28,826 bases of DNA, taken from positions 1 to 28,826 of the forward strand of contig JAETOP010000043.1 of NCBI GenBank assembly GCA_021771675.1, written 5' to 3'. The position numbers and the translations under genes are program-made. This DNA is from Oscillospiraceae bacterium (GTDB lineage: Bacteria; Bacillota_A; Clostridia; Oscillospirales; Oscillospiraceae). A model generated the notes under the pieces. It saw nothing but the letters and a program-made list of their open reading frames with translations. It was not told the DNA's origin and made no database searches. Below are positions 28,765 through 28,826 of the stretch, piece by piece. Positions within the stretch are counted from its first letter, which is position 1; every line of letters begins with the position of its first letter.

Positions 28765-28826
28765 TGGCGACCCGGAACGGGCTCGAACCGTCGACCTCTA
28801 GCGTGACAGGCTAGCGTTCTAACCAA
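28765..28826 (-). tRNA. tRNA-Asp (anticodon GTC), cut by the window end
   Basis: The T-arm, variable loop, anticodon arm CTAGC/GCTAG with loop CTGTCAC (anticodon GTC) and the encoded 3' GCCA are visible. The 5' acceptor strand is beyond the window. It lies 6 bases upstream of tRNA-Thr and is probably co-transcribed with it. Confidence 0.93.

Overview
The window looks like part of an integrative, probably conjugative, mobile element in a gut-type Clostridia genome (Oscillospiraceae or a relative). The evidence is the GC-rich coding sequence with AGGAGG-type ribosome binding sites, PcfJ- and PcfK-like genes named from Firmicutes conjugative plasmids, and an excisionase/tyrosine integrase pair reading toward a tRNA-Thr/tRNA-Asp pair at the right edge. 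The right end of the element is probably the 3' end of the tRNA-Thr gene near 28683. The left end is outside the window. No relaxase, VirB4/VirD4 homologue or other mating-pore gene is visible, so conjugation is inferred from context only.

Layout: (1) 1-1900, minus strand: the start of a secreted protein, a small gene, and a complete tyrosine recombinase. Between the recombinase and the small gene lies a 281-bp segment bounded by perfect 17-bp inverted repeats. It contains a two-way terminator and a near-consensus promoter that now points away from the small gene and the secreted-protein gene. This has the architecture of an invertible promoter switch (phase variation) and is the most interesting feature here. 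(2) 1932-3528, minus: parM/parR-like partition genes and a small XRE regulator. (3) 3590-11820: accessory cargo, mostly plus strand: a SLOG-fold protein, CPBP membrane protease, XRE regulator, two related acidic proteins, winged-helix-like, HEAT-like, VOC and DUF3795-like proteins, a methyltransferase, HU, a GNAT acetyltransferase, a lipoprotein, and the broken tail of an ABC exporter. Several carry their own good promoters, some with palindromic operators.

(4) 26489 down to 11785, minus: one long plasmid-like replication and maintenance operon. In transcription order it holds a regulated promoter, a structured leader with an internal terminator, one or two tiny genes, a YqaJ-type exonuclease, a RecD2-like helicase, a protein resembling single-strand annealing proteins, a CHC2/Toprim-like primase, a small protein, a PcfK-like protein, a DUF7666-like protein, PcfJ, a hypothetical protein, a sigma-region-2-like protein, a DUF2786 protein, a zinc-ribbon protein and an M20/M28-type metallopeptidase. 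It ends at a strong hairpin terminator. (5) 26512-28576: a control region, xis and int on the plus strand, then the tRNA genes.

Inferred working: int/xis move the element in and out of tRNA-Thr. The exonuclease, annealing-like protein, helicase and primase process the excised DNA, and ParM/ParR keep it in the cell. The second recombinase at 941-1789 probably flips the adjacent promoter segment to turn a surface or secreted protein on or off. All calls come from reading the sequence; no database search was run.
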